DNA of 64,000 nucleotides from Erythroxylum novogranatense (GCA_029891385.1 CM057228.1:71315523-71379522), one strand, 5' to 3'. Shown: positions 1 through 12,050, counted from the stretch's first letter. Program-made: numbers and translations. Notes: generated from the sequence alone by a model not told the origin.

Positions 1-178
1 CAAGATCAAGCCATTAGGAATTTACAAAGAGAGGCTTCAACTAATGGTGCAACAAGGAGGCAAAATGCTAGGGAACCAACTCCTGTGCACTATGAGTATG
101 AGGATCAATATGATGATGTGGAAGATGAAGAAATTGTGTCTGAGGAGGAAGAAGATGATTTCGCTTCCATGCCTGAGT
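1..178 (+). pseudogene. gag N-terminal fragment fused to a pre-protease fragment
   Basis: Frame +1 is open from base 1 to a stop at 202-204. It starts with QDQAIRNLQREAS and continues with NGATRRQNAREPT, matching the gag N-terminus of the family A element at 59683-59441 (minus). After an acidic stretch it changes to EEEEDDFASMPEL, which in the relative lies just before protease (about 58520-58465, minus). The fragment is therefore a deletion product and not a gene. In the intact family gag forms the particle and packages RNA; nothing functional remains here. The left end is cut by the window edge. Confidence 0.8.
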
Positions 179-894
179 TGGGAAGATTGTTTGCCTTTGA
201 TTGAGTTTGCATATAATAGAAGCATTCATTCTTCTACAGGATATTCTCCATTTGAGATTGTGTATGGTTTTAACCCATTAACTCCATTGGATTTGTTGCC
301 TTTACCCTTGAATGAGATTGTTAATGTAGATGGCCAGCAAAGGGCCAAATTGGTTAAGACAATACATGAGAAAGCTAGGCAGCACATTGAGGAAAAGAAC
401 AAGAAGTATGCTGAAAGAGCTAATAAAGGGCATAGGGTGTTGAGTTTGAACCTGGAGATTGGGTTTGGGTGCACTTCAGGAAGGAGATATTTCCTAAACA
501 AAGGAAGTCTAAGCTTGATCCTAGAGGGGATGGTCCTTTTCAAGTGCTTGAACACATCAATGACAATGCCTATAGTGTGGATTTGCCAGGTGAGTATGGT
601 GTTAGTGCTACTTTTAATGTTTTTGATTTATCTCCCTTTGATAATGTAGGTCTTGATTCGAGGACGAATCCTTTTGAAGAGGGAGCGAATGATACAACTC
701 ACCAAGGCAATGGAGACTTGAGGATGCCAATGGGTCCAATTACAAGGTCACGCTCCAACAAGCTCAAATCACAATTTCATATTTATGTACAAGCTTTTGT
801 TTCACAAGAACTTCAAGAAGTTTTATTGATCAAGCTTGGGGAAAAGCTTAGGAAGACACCTAAGTGTGTATGCACATTGGAGGCATCAAACTAA
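179..894 (+). pseudogene. Integrase C-terminal region, ORF reading into the 3' LTR (CRM-like)
   Basis: The segment opens in frame 2 with the end of the catalytic core ([31 protein letters not shown]) and continues through the basic helix region [20 protein letters not shown] frameshift near 430-440 moves the reading to frame 1, which carries [26 protein letters not shown] and SATFNVFDLSPFD. The ORF then crosses the polypurine tract and runs about 205 bp into the LTR, encoding GPITRSRSNKLKS, before TAA at 892-894. A C-terminus encoded inside the LTR is known for CRM-clade chromoviruses. The N-terminal HHCC finger and the first two catalytic Asp residues are deleted. Confidence 0.85.
676..689 (+). 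other. Polypurine tract, family A
   Basis: Purine-rich GAAGAGGGAGCGAA directly precedes the TG of the LTR at 690, where the plus-strand primer of reverse transcription forms. It contains one C, so it is slightly degenerate compared with the tract of the relative at 55318-55330 (minus). It also lies inside the open reading frame. Confidence 0.8.
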
Positions 895-1599
895 GAGGGT
901 TAACATTTAGCCAATTTTCACAAGCACAAGTCTAATCAATGGACTTGGGCTTATTTTATCTTATAAAGGGCATGTGGACTTCTTTTAGGCTTTTTCATGG
1001 GCTGATTTGCATTAAGTGTGCATGTGCTTCATTAAAAAAAAGACATGTGCATGTTTTATTTTAAGGAACTAAGCTTGTGGGCCTAGTTTAAAAGCCCAAT
1101 TCGCCCCTCTTAAGTTAGTCTTCTATTTTTGTGATTTTCTTATCCTATTTGGATTAGGACTAGTCAATTTTAATTAGTTTTGAAGCCCAAATCTATATGG
1201 GATTTGTTCTTGGGAAGATTTGTTTCAAGAAGGCCTTTTTGATATTTTGGGCTTTCTTTAGGATTTTTAGGTTATCTTTGTTAGGGTTTACATTGCAAAG
1301 GATATTTAAACCCTTGCTTTAGGCATGAACACGAGTTGAGAGAGATCAATAAAATTAGAAAGCATTCTTCAAGAGAGAATTGAGATTCTTGCTTGTTTTA
1401 CCTTAAGGATTGATTCAACTTATCAAGTAAGTTCTAACTTGTGGCGTTAATTCAATTCCTACAATCTTTATACTCTTTGTTACCAAATCCTTGCTATTTT
1501 GGGGGTGAAGGGTCTTGTTAGATTGATTGAATTTAGGTTTGGGAACAATCATTGAAACGGAGGTGATCTAGACATTGATTCTAGGTTGTTGCCGTATCA
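690..1599 (+). repeat. 3' LTR of family A CRM-like element
   Basis: The 910-bp LTR runs from TGATACAACTC to CGTATCA. It matches the two LTRs of the complete element at 54412-55317 and 60702-61608. Its first 205 bp encode the end of the polyprotein. A TATA-like TATTTAAA at 1303 is followed about 38 bp later by AATAAA at 1348, giving a compact promoter and polyadenylation module. The next sequence is the RY block. Confidence 0.9.
1303..1353 (+). promoter_or_regulatory. LTR promoter (TATTTAAA) and AATAAA signal
   Basis: TATTTAAA at 1303-1310 and AATAAA at 1348-1353 sit at the expected place, about two thirds into the LTR. The same pair recurs in the other family A LTRs. Assignment is by motif and position only. 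Confidence 0.5.
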
Positions 1600-2615
1600 T
1601 ATATTACCATGGATAGTGTTATATGTGCACACACATGCATAGTACATACTTATATGCATACCTAGTATATGCATTAGTTCTATTGAGTACCTACTATGCA
1701 ATGGTATCATATTATAGGGTTAACCATATAATATTTATGCCAATGAGCTATGTGTACACATATTATGCATAACCCTAATGTACTTACATATGCTATAGTA
1801 CATTAGCATAATATGCATATGCTAATGTTATACATATTATAACCATTGTGTTATAATTATAGTACATGCATGTGTATTTACCATGCATACTATACATTAT
1901 GCATAACTAGTATGCACACAAGGCAATACATGTGATTTGTATATGAATAGTTATGTAGTGGTTGGTATAGTACATGATGTCTACATTTTAGGGATAGATA
2001 CCATATGTGCACCATTATAGTATATACCATGGTGCATACAGTGTGCTGTAACTATGCATATGGTATGTACCCATTCACATATAAATAATAATATGTACCA
2101 TATGTACCACATATACTATGTAATGTGTACACACCATGTATAGTGGTAGTCATGTGCATATGTCTACACACTTGGTATAGTTATGCACACTATACAGCAT
2201 AACAACATTGGTATTCACCTAGTATTCACCTAGTGTGTGTACCATATGCATGTGCACTATGTTACCATGCATATGCATTGTAACATAATAGTTATGGTGC
2301 ACATGGCACCCATATGTACAATATACATAGTATACCATGGTGCATAACTGTATTATAATATTCATGTATGGTGTATATGTAATGCTACTATGTGCACATG
2401 TATTACACATACACTATACTATAGGGTGCCAATATGTGTAAAGTTAATGTATTAGTATACATAACATGCACTACCAACTACACAACACATTATAACATGC
2501 AGAGTTTCCTTATAACATATAAGCATAGCTTCACTATGCCAATGTACATGTATTGCCATGCATAGTAAATGGTATGCACACTAGCACATTACTAGTTACA
2601 TAGTCTAATATGATA
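1600..2615. repeat. RY block, segment 1: palindromic purine/pyrimidine-alternating DNA
   Basis: There is no gene. The sequence is dominated by TA, AT, TG, CA, GT and AC steps, with words such as GTAC, TGCATA and CATATG, and has few GA, TC, GG, CC, AAA or TTT. It includes the first copy of a 129-bp direct repeat (2202-2330), the first copy of a 52-bp repeat (1749-1800), and a 30-bp module (1968-1997) that returns inverted at 26540-26569. It is interrupted by the solo copia LTR and continues from 4417. Short open frames here are by-products of base composition. Confidence 0.8.
2202..2330 (+). repeat. 129-bp direct repeat, copy 1 (copy 2 at 7006-7134)
   Basis: The segment starts at ACAACATTGG and contains TATTCACCTAG twice in tandem. 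The copy at 7006-7134 has the same length and differs at only two bases by eye, although 4.7 kb lies between them. This is much higher similarity than the surrounding RY sequence shows. Confidence 0.9.
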
Positions 2616-4416
2616 CAAAAAAAATTTGTTCCGGGACCTTCCCGAAAGCCAAGATCCATGTGACTATATAACAAAGTCAAACCAAAGCGACCAAAGGAGA
2701 CCGTCTCTAACGGTATCCACGCAGAGATCGGAGAACCTAACCGGGACAAACCCTTTGAACCAGGAATAGCTAGAACAAATTAAAGACTGCTAGATCTTAC
2801 CTTTGTTCTGGAGAGCTTGAAAAAGGATGATGAAGATGAAGAAGAGAAGATGAAACTTGAAGGTGATCGATGATGAAGTGAGCTAGGAGAAAACTCTTTC
2901 CTTCAAAGCCTTTTAATCTTCATCCAAAAGCCACGATCGTCTATCATCCAAAAAGAGACTCTTTTATTTTCTCCTTTTATATCAAAAGCAACGACCATCA
3001 TCTTCTCATATCCATCTTTTGTCTTGTAGCCATTAAATGATTTTAATGACTAAGCATTACAATGGAAGCTTCCTCTCCTTCCACGTTAATGCATATATAT
3101 ATATTAATTAATTAATTCTTTAATTAATTAATTATATATATATATATAAATAAATGCTGAAGTGGTCCAGTCACACTGGGGTCGGTCCTACCGAGCTACC
3201 GGGCCTCGGTATGGGAAAAACCCCCGAAAACTCTTTTCAGTAATATCAATGTCGCGATCTCATCGGGACATATCTTGATCTCATCGGGATCCATTTAATC
3301 CGATTGCTCTCCATTTATTGGAACTCTGTCCACTATTTTACAAATTTTCCGAGACACTCTTATGCGTGTGACCCATTAGGTTCCCGGTATGTTGGCCACT
3401 TAGATTAACAGTTAATCTAAGCAAGTCATGAGCGGTATCTAGCAACACATCATGACCCTCAATTGACCGAAAAGTAATTGGTTTGACGAATGAATATATA
3501 TTCATCATGGACCATATCATGAACCTTTCCATAGCCAATTACCGTACAATTCGTCCTTTCACCATGCTATACCCCACTTGGTTATGAGTATGGGCAATGT
3601 GTCAACTCTCACTAGACTGACTATGTCAAATCTAGTCCAAGTGATTTCAGTTCTTGTCCTGGGACTCATTACTTAATACTTAATATGTCAATGAAGACAC
3701 TCTTCATTACATATGTACTCTGATCAGAGATTTCCAAGTAATGACCCTGACAAGAGGCCATGGGTATCATCTTCTGCTATCACAGAAGTGGTGAATCCTT
3801 TATTGGCTACTCAATTATCTTCGAATACCTCAAGTTGTACCCAAGCACCACCCTATGAGCGACCTCAGTAAGGTAACAAGGAATGGAGTCAAAGCACGTA
3901 ATCAAGATTCAAGATATCCTCGAGTACCTCAAGTCTAAGGATACTTGCACCATTGCTATGATGAGATTATCACTGACATTAGAATAGGACATCCATGTGA
4001 TGATCTCATGGCAGGTCATCCAATGTACTTACTACCTCTAGTAAGCATCCACATCTCAACCCTAAATATCTCATATTTACAGCTTCGAGATCCACCGCTG
4101 ATCAAATCAAGGAGCTTGAGATGTGTTAGTCTCTCAGACACGATGTCCAGTCTCAGTAATCCTATGACTAGGGATAATTTAGATACTGACATAATTGCAC
4201 ATGATAGGAATCTCAATAGTATTATCACATCATAATTTCCTTCATGCTATGTCATATATCAAGGACTTCATTAATTTGCTTATAGATCAATATCCATTTA
4301 TAAATAATAAACATCAAATTAATGAAATATGCCTTTCTTTATTTATTTATAAAGAGTGTACACAATTTTGTACAAAACGCGCTAAAGGCGATTGCCTTTA
4401 GGGCACTACTCTAACA
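2616..4416 (-). repeat. Solo LTR of the Ty1/copia family, 3'-truncated
   Basis: Read on the minus strand this matches the LTRs of the copia element at 17883-19614 and 24383-26121. It starts TGTTAGAGTAGTGCCC at 4416, shares the conserved segment around 3900-4240, the TA-rich tract near 3085-3150 and the CCGGGACCTTCCCG region near 2631. Similarity stops near 2616, so roughly the last 60 bp, including the terminal TTACA, are missing. No internal region is attached and no 5-bp target duplication can be paired. It is more diverged than the two LTRs of the complete element, so it is probably older. Confidence 0.85.
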
Positions 4417-4798
4417 ACAATAACATGCATACAAAAGGCACATGCATGAGTAACTTAAACACATGCCATTTTAATGGTATGTGCATACTACTATAGCCAT
4501 GTTAGCATACATTAGTATGCAATGTATACTATGTAATAACTATTATTACACATAGTTAGCATTGTTAATGTAATTTACATTACTATACATGCATGGTATA
4601 TGTGTACACATGCAACATGGTAAATATGTGTGCACATGCATACTTATATGTGTACATATGTATAACTATACACTAACTATTGTAATATATGTCTGCATAC
4701 CTGTCATACCATAGTTAGTGTGTACTTACAATTGCATGTGTACATAGTGACATGTATATTTGCATGTATAATATACCACACTAAATATGTGGTATATG

Positions 4799-4866
4799 CA
4801 CATAAATACTATAGATACTATATTATGCATAGTACACATACTAAATAACATGTAGTAGTGTGGTAT
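4799..4866 (+). repeat. 68-bp dispersed inverted repeat, arm 1 (arm 2 at 26929-26996)
   Basis: Starts CACATAAATACTATAGATAC and ends GTGGTAT. Its reverse complement occurs at 26929-26996 with two mismatches by eye. The pair lies in two RY segments 22 kb apart, which shows that the segments share ancestry. Confidence 0.9.
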
Positions 4867-7005
4867 ACCATGCTCACACCGTATACATGGTAGATATATT
4901 CATGTAAAATTACAATGTGTTATTATACATGTATATGTACCATGCCAGCTAGTGCATGGTATGCATCACAATGCATATGATTATACATATGCATGTGTAT
5001 TATTGTACATATGTACATAATGATGCATATTATTGTACTATATGCACCAGTAACATAGTAAGGCAATAGTATATACATGTGCATGCACATATTAGTATGT
5101 ATAGTGCATGTGCTATATTATGTGTGGTATAATAACATACTATATGCATGTACTACCATGTGCACACATAGGGTATACAATGTACATGCATTCACTATGG
5201 TAACTACTATAGTTAACATAATGCGTGTATAGTATAATTGATATATGTACATAATATGTTAGTGTTACATATAACTATGTATATTGTACATACTGGTATA
5301 CATGTGTGCACAACCATGATAGCATACATGCTATACATAATATGCATAGGTACACAATATGTATAAATATGCATATACTATATAATGTACTAGTATAGTG
5401 TATAAATATTGCTAGGTACACTATGTAACTATGTATATTGCATAGTATGTGTATCATATAGTACATATATACTATATGATAATGCATGTGTATGGATTGA
5501 TAGTACATGGTATTGTGCATACATCACACGGCATATACTAGTTACCATATGTACACGTGTGGCCACATATCAGTACACATATGCTCACATGTGGTACCAT
5601 TGGCATTATACCAACTACTAATGTGTATAGTACATGTAGTATGTACACATAACTCACATGTATGTAAACATAATGTATTACATACGTGTATAGTGCATAG
5701 TAGTTACCATAGTGTGCACATGCATATAGTACACATGTGATGTACCATACATGTGCATATATTAGTCTAATTAGTAGTAATGGTACATACCAACCATTAT
5801 GTACCATGGTTGTGCACACTATACATAGTCTAATTACCATGGTATACCATATGTATACTATGTACATGCATACTCATGTTAACTAGTGTTCTATAATTTG
5901 TCAATGACTAGTGTAATTATGAAGCACAATTATATACACAAATCTATGTGTACATTATGCGCAATGGTAACATATGCATATGTACCATGCTACACTAGTA
6001 TATAGTATGGCATATGTGTACATGGTTAGTACTATACGATACAATGTGTACTAGAATTTGGTATATCTATGTCATTGTTATGCATGTGTATTAGTTAAAT
6101 ACATGAATACTAGTAATAGTGTGGAATATATGAGATGCATACATATTAGTGTATAACATACTCATCCATGTATGGTAAATTATTGATGTAATGTACCATA
6201 GTATACTGTGTATACAATGTCACCATTATACTATGGTATATTACTACATATGTCTGTATAGCATAGTTACCATACACTATGCTATGTACATGTGCACTAT
6301 TATGGTTCATATTAGCTCGTTGCGTAATTAGTAGTATGCATAAATCGTCAAGAATGACCAGCATAGTATATATAATGTATGTGCATGGTATACCATATGT
6401 AACTATACGTGTATGCATAACCATATGCTAGGTAACACCATAGTATTACTATAGCATGGTGTAATAGTATATTATATGTATACCTATTATAGTTACAATT
6501 CCACATATAACTATACACCATGTACTATGGTGTGTACTAGTGTGGTATACATTGTATGTTAACTACCATAGTATAAACATGTCCACGTATATGCTACTGT
6601 ACCATTGAAATGTTGCCATGCATAGTTGTATAGTATATACATGTATGGTATACATATTGAGAGTGCCAATAGTACCACATATATTGTGCACATATGTACA
6701 TGCAATGGAGCACAACATATACTATGCATGTGTATATAGTATACATGTACACTACACAATACTACTTGCCAATACATTGTACATCTGTAGTGCAATTATA
6801 ACACATGCATACCAGGTGAATACACATTACACTAGTGATAACATAATATGTGTACATGTTAATAATATGCTATTTTTTGTCAATACATGCATATAGTACA
6901 TAATATATGTCACTATTACACATGTACTATGAATGGGTAACTATGCATAGTATATGCATACTAGTGCATGGTATGCAATGTACGGGTTCCATGCATGTAT
7001 ATGGT

Positions 7006-7134
7006 ACAACATTGGTATTCACCTAGTATTCACCTGGTGTGTGTACCATATGCATGTGCACTATGTTACCATGCCTATGCATTGTAACATAATAGTTATG
7101 GTGCACATGGCACCCATATGTACAATATACATAG
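7006..7134 (+). repeat. 129-bp direct repeat, copy 2
   Basis: Second copy of the repeat at 2202-2330, same orientation and same length. The two visible differences are A/G in the second CACCT(A/G)G and A/C in CATGC(A/C)TATGC. Confidence 0.9.
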
Positions 7135-8182
7135 TTATATAGTGTATGACATATATTCCATACATAGTTACACCTAGCAATATTTACACCATTGGACATG
7201 TATAATAGTGCATACTATAGTATAGCTAGTGTGTACATAGTGTATATATATGTACCCATTAGCTATGCATTGGCACCATTGCATGTACAGATAGTGTATA
7301 CATATAATGCATGTATTATTGTATATACATGTATAACCTTGTTATCTACACTAATACATATGCTAACTATGGTACCATCAGTATATTAGTACCAATAGTG
7401 TACATAACTAGTGTAGCACTATATATATACATATGGGATTGGCACATAGTTACACATATAACATAATAGCATATGCATGTACATTGTATTAATGTGTAAT
7501 AGTGATGTGTACCATATGTGCATATGCTATGGTAGCATATCTATATTATGTGCATATATACTATATAGTATGTGTACATATGGTAATGCATATGTACCAT
7601 GCATGTAGTAGTGTGGAAAATGCAACGGTATAATAGTGTACCATGTATTATGTTACATTATTTGCATGTGTACATATGTAACTACAGTGATAGTGTGCAC
7701 ATGGTATATATGTGTACCACACTATGTACATGCAATTATATGTGCACTATATACCACATATTATGGTACACATGCACATATACTACTATATGTATTGTAG
7801 CGTATGGTACCAGCTAGAGAGTGGCAGTATTCATTACCACTACCATTATTATTATACTATGTACCATATAGTTTGCATATACCATGTACTATGTGTACTA
7901 TGCATAATCTAGTGTATATGTTTATACCACTACTTGTATACAATGGATGCATAACTATAATGTATAACAATGTACACTAAAACATAAGGTTTGGTACATA
8001 TCATGTAACACTTGCAAGTGTCATTGCATGTGTAATACTATTCATGGCACATAATGTACATTTACTAGGAATGTAAATATTATGGCACATATCACGCTAT
8101 GTACCATACATAATGTATATAACTATACACTAATACTTAATTGGTAATAGTTATGTACACATGCACATATAGTAGTTATAAC

Positions 8183-8214
8183 ATACATTTAGCAATACTA
8201 GTTGCTAAATGTAT
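8183..8214. repeat. Perfect 13-bp-arm hairpin in the RY block
   Basis: Arm ATACATTTAGCAA, loop TACTAG, then the exact reverse complement TTGCTAAATGTAT. One of several perfect foldbacks in this sequence class. Confidence 0.85.
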
Positions 8215-8421
8215 ACATTGTGTATACACATGTGTGCACATGTACCATTATACAGATACTAGGTATATACTATGTGTACTATACGTGACAATGTACCACT
8301 ATGGTAGTGACTTGTGCCACATATATGTATCAACTATGCATGTTTACACAATACACAATTCATGGCAACTATATGTAACTATTAATAGAATTAGGCAAAT
8401 AGTATATTGGTACATACACTG

Positions 8422-9356
8422 TGATACAAATGGCATTCAAAATGCTACAAGCAGCAATTTGGAAAATGGAGCTAAAGTGCAAGGCGATGTCATGGGAAAT
8501 CATATTGTGGTTGTTCAATCAAAACAAGTAAAACAAGATCATTCAAGTGCCAACATGGAAGGTTTTTCCAGTATGGAAAGTTTTGTCGGTCCAGTCACAA
8601 GGTCCCGAGCAAAGCGTCTGAAGGAGCAACTCCAAACTTATGTGCAAAACCATGTTGAAAGTGGGCTATCCAAGTATGGCAAGTCCATATATGGAAATGT
8701 TTTGGAGCCTAAGTATGTCTACATAATTGGGCTAACAGACTAGTTTGGGATGTTTGTGTTTTGAGCTTGTTTTGGGTCAAATTTGGGTTTGTTTGTTATG
8801 GGTTGTTTTATTTGTCTCTTTTGGGGTTAGAACAAGTGAAATGGGCCACATTTCAAGAGGGCCACGTTGGTTTTAATCTCTTCTATTTCAGACTTGGTTT
8901 ATGGGTTTAATTTAGCTTTTTAAGTTAGAAAACATGGGCCCTTGTTATTCTACTTAAGCCCATTTCGAAATCCATTAGGTTTAGGTATAAATTAAGCATG
9001 TTTTAGGGTTTTGGTGGCTCTCATATTCAGATCTCCATCTTATTCTCTCCAGCAGCCACCTCCCTCTCAACATTGAAGAGAGAGTTTGCTTTCTTTTATG
9101 TTTATGCACAAGGTGTTCTTATTGATTGCAATTAAGTTTATCTTTTGTTATCAATTTTAATTCTTATTTCTTGTGTTCTTGAGTACTTATCTGATTGGGG
9201 TTCAAGGGGATTTCTGCAAATTAACTTGGGTTCTTGTCATAAGTGTTCTTAGGTGTAAGAACAAATATTATCCTGATTGCTTTGTTGAGAAACAAATTCT
9301 GATTTGATTGGTAACGAGTTCTAAGGGATGATTAAGGGTCTTGGGGTTCCGCATCA
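8422..9356 (+). repeat. 5' LTR, family B
   Basis: 935 bp from TGATACAAATGG to GGTTCCGCATCA. The first 320 bp carry the same coding sequence as the 3' LTR (PVTRSRAKRLKEQL, stop after IIGLTD at about 8743). A TATA-like TATAAATTA lies at 8986-8994. The partner LTR is 14785-15701. Confidence 0.92.
8986..8994 (+). promoter_or_regulatory. TATA-like motif in family B 5' LTR
   Basis: TATAAATTA lies downstream of the LTR-encoded coding stretch and about 360 bp before the LTR end. It is conserved in the 3' LTR. Motif and position only. Confidence 0.45.
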
Positions 9357-9359
9357 TTT

Positions 9360-9372
9360 TGGTATCGAAGCA
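9360..9372 (+). other. tRNA primer-binding site, family B
   Basis: TGGTATCGAAGCA starts three bases after the 5' LTR end. It resembles the plant initiator tRNA-Met primer site TGGTATCAGAGC but is altered at the seventh to ninth positions. Confidence 0.75.
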
Positions 9373-10249
9373 TTGGTTCCAATCAAGTAAGTATTTATTC
9401 CGTTTTGACTAAAAACCAAAAAAAATCGTTCTTGTAGGCTGTTTGTTTCAAACATAAAATTTCCAGATCTTACATATACAAAATCGTGCAATTGAAATTT
9501 GAACAACTGTTATTTTCGATTTTGTTGGTTTCAAATCTTCTGGAAAACATTAAAAGTTCAAAGGAAAACATGATTATAGCTGCTGTTTGGGTGTTTGAAA
9601 TTTCAGAATAGTTTAGGTATAAATAGCGCAATTTTGTGCTTCGCTCGTTTCTAATTCTTTTCAATTGAGTTTAGTTGCTGGCCAAATCCATACTTTACAT
9701 TTTGTTTTTGTTTGAGTGTTTTGAGTGATAATTTGGGGTTCCATTTGGGAATTTCAAGTTTCTGATATAAAATTCTAGAATTCGTCATTTGCTTGCATCC
9801 TTTAGTTTTCTGTTATTGAATCTGCCCATTTGCATCTATTACATTAGAAAGGCTGTAATATTGATTCATTGCTGCCTTACAAAAGAAAAAAAAAATCGTC
9901 ATACACTTATTGGTAATTCAAGTGTGTGCTTTCAGTTTTGTTGTTTGCGTCATTTTCGATTCTAGTATTTTTCGTGTTTTCCCTCTTTTTTTAGGCTTTT
10001 CCTTGCAAATTCTCAATTAAAATTGGTTGCATTAAGATATCTGATTGCTATTTGATTTGGCCCTTAAGTATAAACATTGAAAGATTGCTTGAGTGGTAAA
10101 AGGCAAGAGTGTGTGGGCTCAAAAGAGGGAAAAAGCCAAGTTTGAGTGAAAACACGAGAGGTGTGTCATTACTTCGAGAGTAAACACGTGAGGGAGTGTT
10201 TGTGAGGAATATTTTTTTTGTTATCCTTGTTGAAATTTTCAGATTGGCC
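9373..10249 (+). other. Untranslated leader of family B element
   Basis: About 880 bp between the primer site and the gag ATG. It is T-rich with no open frame worth calling. This is the usual place of packaging and dimerisation signals in LTR elements, but none can be identified by sequence alone. Confidence 0.6.
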
Positions 10250-11442
10250 ATGGATTCTCAAGAAAGTGGGGTTGAGAAACAAGATCAAGCTTTCATTCTA
10301 AAAGCCATGCAACAGGAGTTCTAAAGAATGCAAATCATGATGAGGGATATGAGTGAAAGAATCGACAAGGGTTCTGGCCAACATGTTCCAAGTCCAAGAA
10401 GACAACCAACACGTCCAATTGAAGATGAATATAATGAAGAGTTTGATGATCAAGCCACCATGATACATGAAGGTAGAAACTATGGAGGAGCAAGGAGGGG
10501 TCGAAATGATCTTGATAGAAACCTAGGAAGTATCAAAATGAAAATTCCATCGTTTCTGGGCAAAAATGATCCTGAGGCATACATGGAATGGGAAAGAAAG
10601 GTGGAGCTCATTTTTGAGTGTCATAATTACTCAGAAGAAAAGAAGGTAAAGCTTGCTGCCGTAGAGTTTAGTGAGTATGCCATTGTGTGGTGGGACCAAT
10701 TGATTATGAGTGAGCGGAGAAATAGAGAACGTTCTATCCAAACATGGGAGGAGATGAAAGCCATTATGAGAAGGCGTTTTGTTCTAGCCACTATTATAGG
10801 GAATTGCATCAAAAATTGCAAAGCCTTGTTCAAGGATCAAAGAGTGTGGAGGACTACTATAAAGAGATGGAGATAGCAATGATAAGGGCAAATGTGGAGG
10901 AAGATAGAGAAGCCACCATGGCAAGGTTTCTCAATGGACTCAACAGAGATATTTCTAATGTGGTAGAGCTTCAACATTATGTGAAGATAGAAGACATGGT
11001 ACATATGGCCATGAAAATAGAAAAGCAATTGAAGCGAAAGGGAATTGCGAGGCAAGCCAACACATATTCGACTCAAAATTCCCAATGGAAGTCGAATTGG
11101 AGGAATGATAACAAGGCTGCCCAATTCAAAAGAGATGACAAAACCAAGTCAAAAGAACCATTCGACAACAAAAACAAAGGTATTTCTACTTCCCACACTA
11201 ACAGAAATAGAGATATCAAATGTTTTAAATGTTTGGGATTTGGTCATATAGCTTCACAATGCCCAAACAAAAGAGTAATGGTGATGCGTGGTGGTGAGGT
11301 TGAAACCGACGATGAGAGTGATGTCGATGATGAGATGCCTTCCCTGGAGGATGGTAGTGATGGGGAGTTGCCTATGGAGGGTAGATTGATGGTGACTAGG
11401 CGTGCTTTGAGTGCACAATATAAAGAAGACCAAGAGGGGTGA
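10250..11442 (+). pseudogene. Gag (capsid and nucleocapsid) of family B, broken
   Basis: ATG at 10250 begins MDSQESGVEKQDQAF. An in-frame TAA at 10322-10324 interrupts it where the related reading suggests Gln (CAA to TAA). The frame continues through IKMKIPSFLGKNDPEAYMEW and WWDQLIMSERRNRE, the conserved capsid region of plant gypsy Gag. A frameshift near 10780-10795 moves it to the next frame (SVEDYYKEMEIAMIRAN, REATMARFLNGLNRDI). A CCHC zinc knuckle CFKCLGFGHIASQC lies at about 11221-11262, typical of nucleocapsid binding to element RNA. An acidic tail follows and the frame stops at 11440-11442. The two lesions rule out a full-length protein. Confidence 0.88.
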
Positions 11443-12027
11443 GACTCAACGAGAAAATATCTTTCATACTAGATGCTTAGTTAGTGGGAAAGTGTGTAGT
11501 GTGATTGTTGATGGGGTAGTTGTGTGAATGTGGCTAGTACATTATTTGTTGATAAATTGGGACTAGAAACCACTAAACATCCTGGACCTTACAAATTACA
11601 GATGGCTTAATAATAGTGGGAAGTGAGAGTCCAAAGACAAGTGAGGGTGCCATTTACTATTGGGAAGTATAGTGATGAAGTTACATGTGATGTGGTTCCA
11701 ATGCAAGCTAGTCATATGTTGTTGGGTAGACCATGGCAGTGGGATAGAAGAGTAATGCATGATGGGTATTTAAATAGGTGTGTAGTGGAGAAAGAGGGCA
11801 AAAGGTATACACTTTTACCTTTGATGGCAAAACAAAATTTTGAAGACCAAATGCAACTTGAAAAATCCTATGATGAATTTGCACAAAAAGAGGCTGAGAG
11901 AAAAAGAAAAAAAATGAGAAAGAAAGAGAAAAGAAAGAGAAAAAGGAGAGTGAGAGGAAAACAAAAGGCAAATCTAAAGAGAAAAAGAATGAAGATAATT
12001 CAGCCAATGAGAGAAAAGAAGACATAA
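11443..12027 (+). pseudogene. Aspartic protease region of family B, degenerate
   Basis: The first part is disrupted around 11443-11620. Remnants such as LVSGKVCSVIVDG suggest the active-site region, but the catalytic D-S/T-G triad is not preserved (VDGVVV then a stop). The open part from 11623 carries VPFTIGKYSDEVTCDVVPM and HMLLGRPWQWDRR, which match the protease C-terminal half (58390-57803, minus) of the family A element. It ends in a Lys/Arg/Glu-rich linker and a stop at about 12027. In a working element this enzyme cuts the polyprotein. Confidence 0.75.
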
Positions 12028-12050
12028 ATGAGAAAAAAGAAGAAAGAAAA

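Larger units (their letters stand above)
1..1599 (+). mobile_element. CRM-like Ty3/gypsy element, family A, 3' part with internal deletion
   Basis: Only the 3' end of the element lies in the window. It contains a short gag remnant, a short piece from between gag and protease, the integrase C-terminal part, a polypurine tract and one complete 3' LTR. A near-complete relative is present at 54412-61608 on the other strand, and comparison with it shows that most of gag, protease, RT, RNase H and the integrase core are missing here. The LTR begins TGATACAACTC and ends CGTATCA, as in the relative. Family assignment rests on that match. CRM affiliation rests on the ORF that runs into the LTR and on the absence of a classical chromodomain. 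Confidence 0.85.
4417..8421. repeat. RY block, segment 2
   Basis: About 4 kb of the same palindromic, largely purine/pyrimidine-alternating DNA, without a credible gene. It contains one arm of a 68-bp inverted duplication (4799-4866, partner 26929-26996), the second 129-bp direct repeat (7006-7134) and a perfect 13-bp-arm hairpin (8183-8214). Several open frames of 60-110 codons are rich in Tyr, His, Met, Cys, Val and Ile. That is what TAT, CAT, ATG, TGT and GTA triplets give in any frame, so I do not call them genes. The segment ends at the CACTG target duplication of the next element. Confidence 0.8.

Noticed and set aside
5275..7912. Many open frames of 60-110 codons on both strands in the RY block
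   Set aside because: They are rich in Tyr, His, Met, Val, Cys and Ile because TAT, CAT, ATG, GTA and TGT dominate in every frame. Overlapping frames look alike, no domain is visible, and stops are rare only because the vocabulary lacks TGA.
8141..8743. 200-codon open frame spanning the RY block and the family B 5' LTR
   Set aside because: The first 90 codons are RY noise. The last part is the LTR-encoded polyprotein tail. The join is created by the insertion at 8422.
11880..12027. Nuclear localisation or histone-like basic protein
   Set aside because: The Lys/Arg/Glu stretch is the purine-rich linker between protease and RT of the family B element and ends in a stop.
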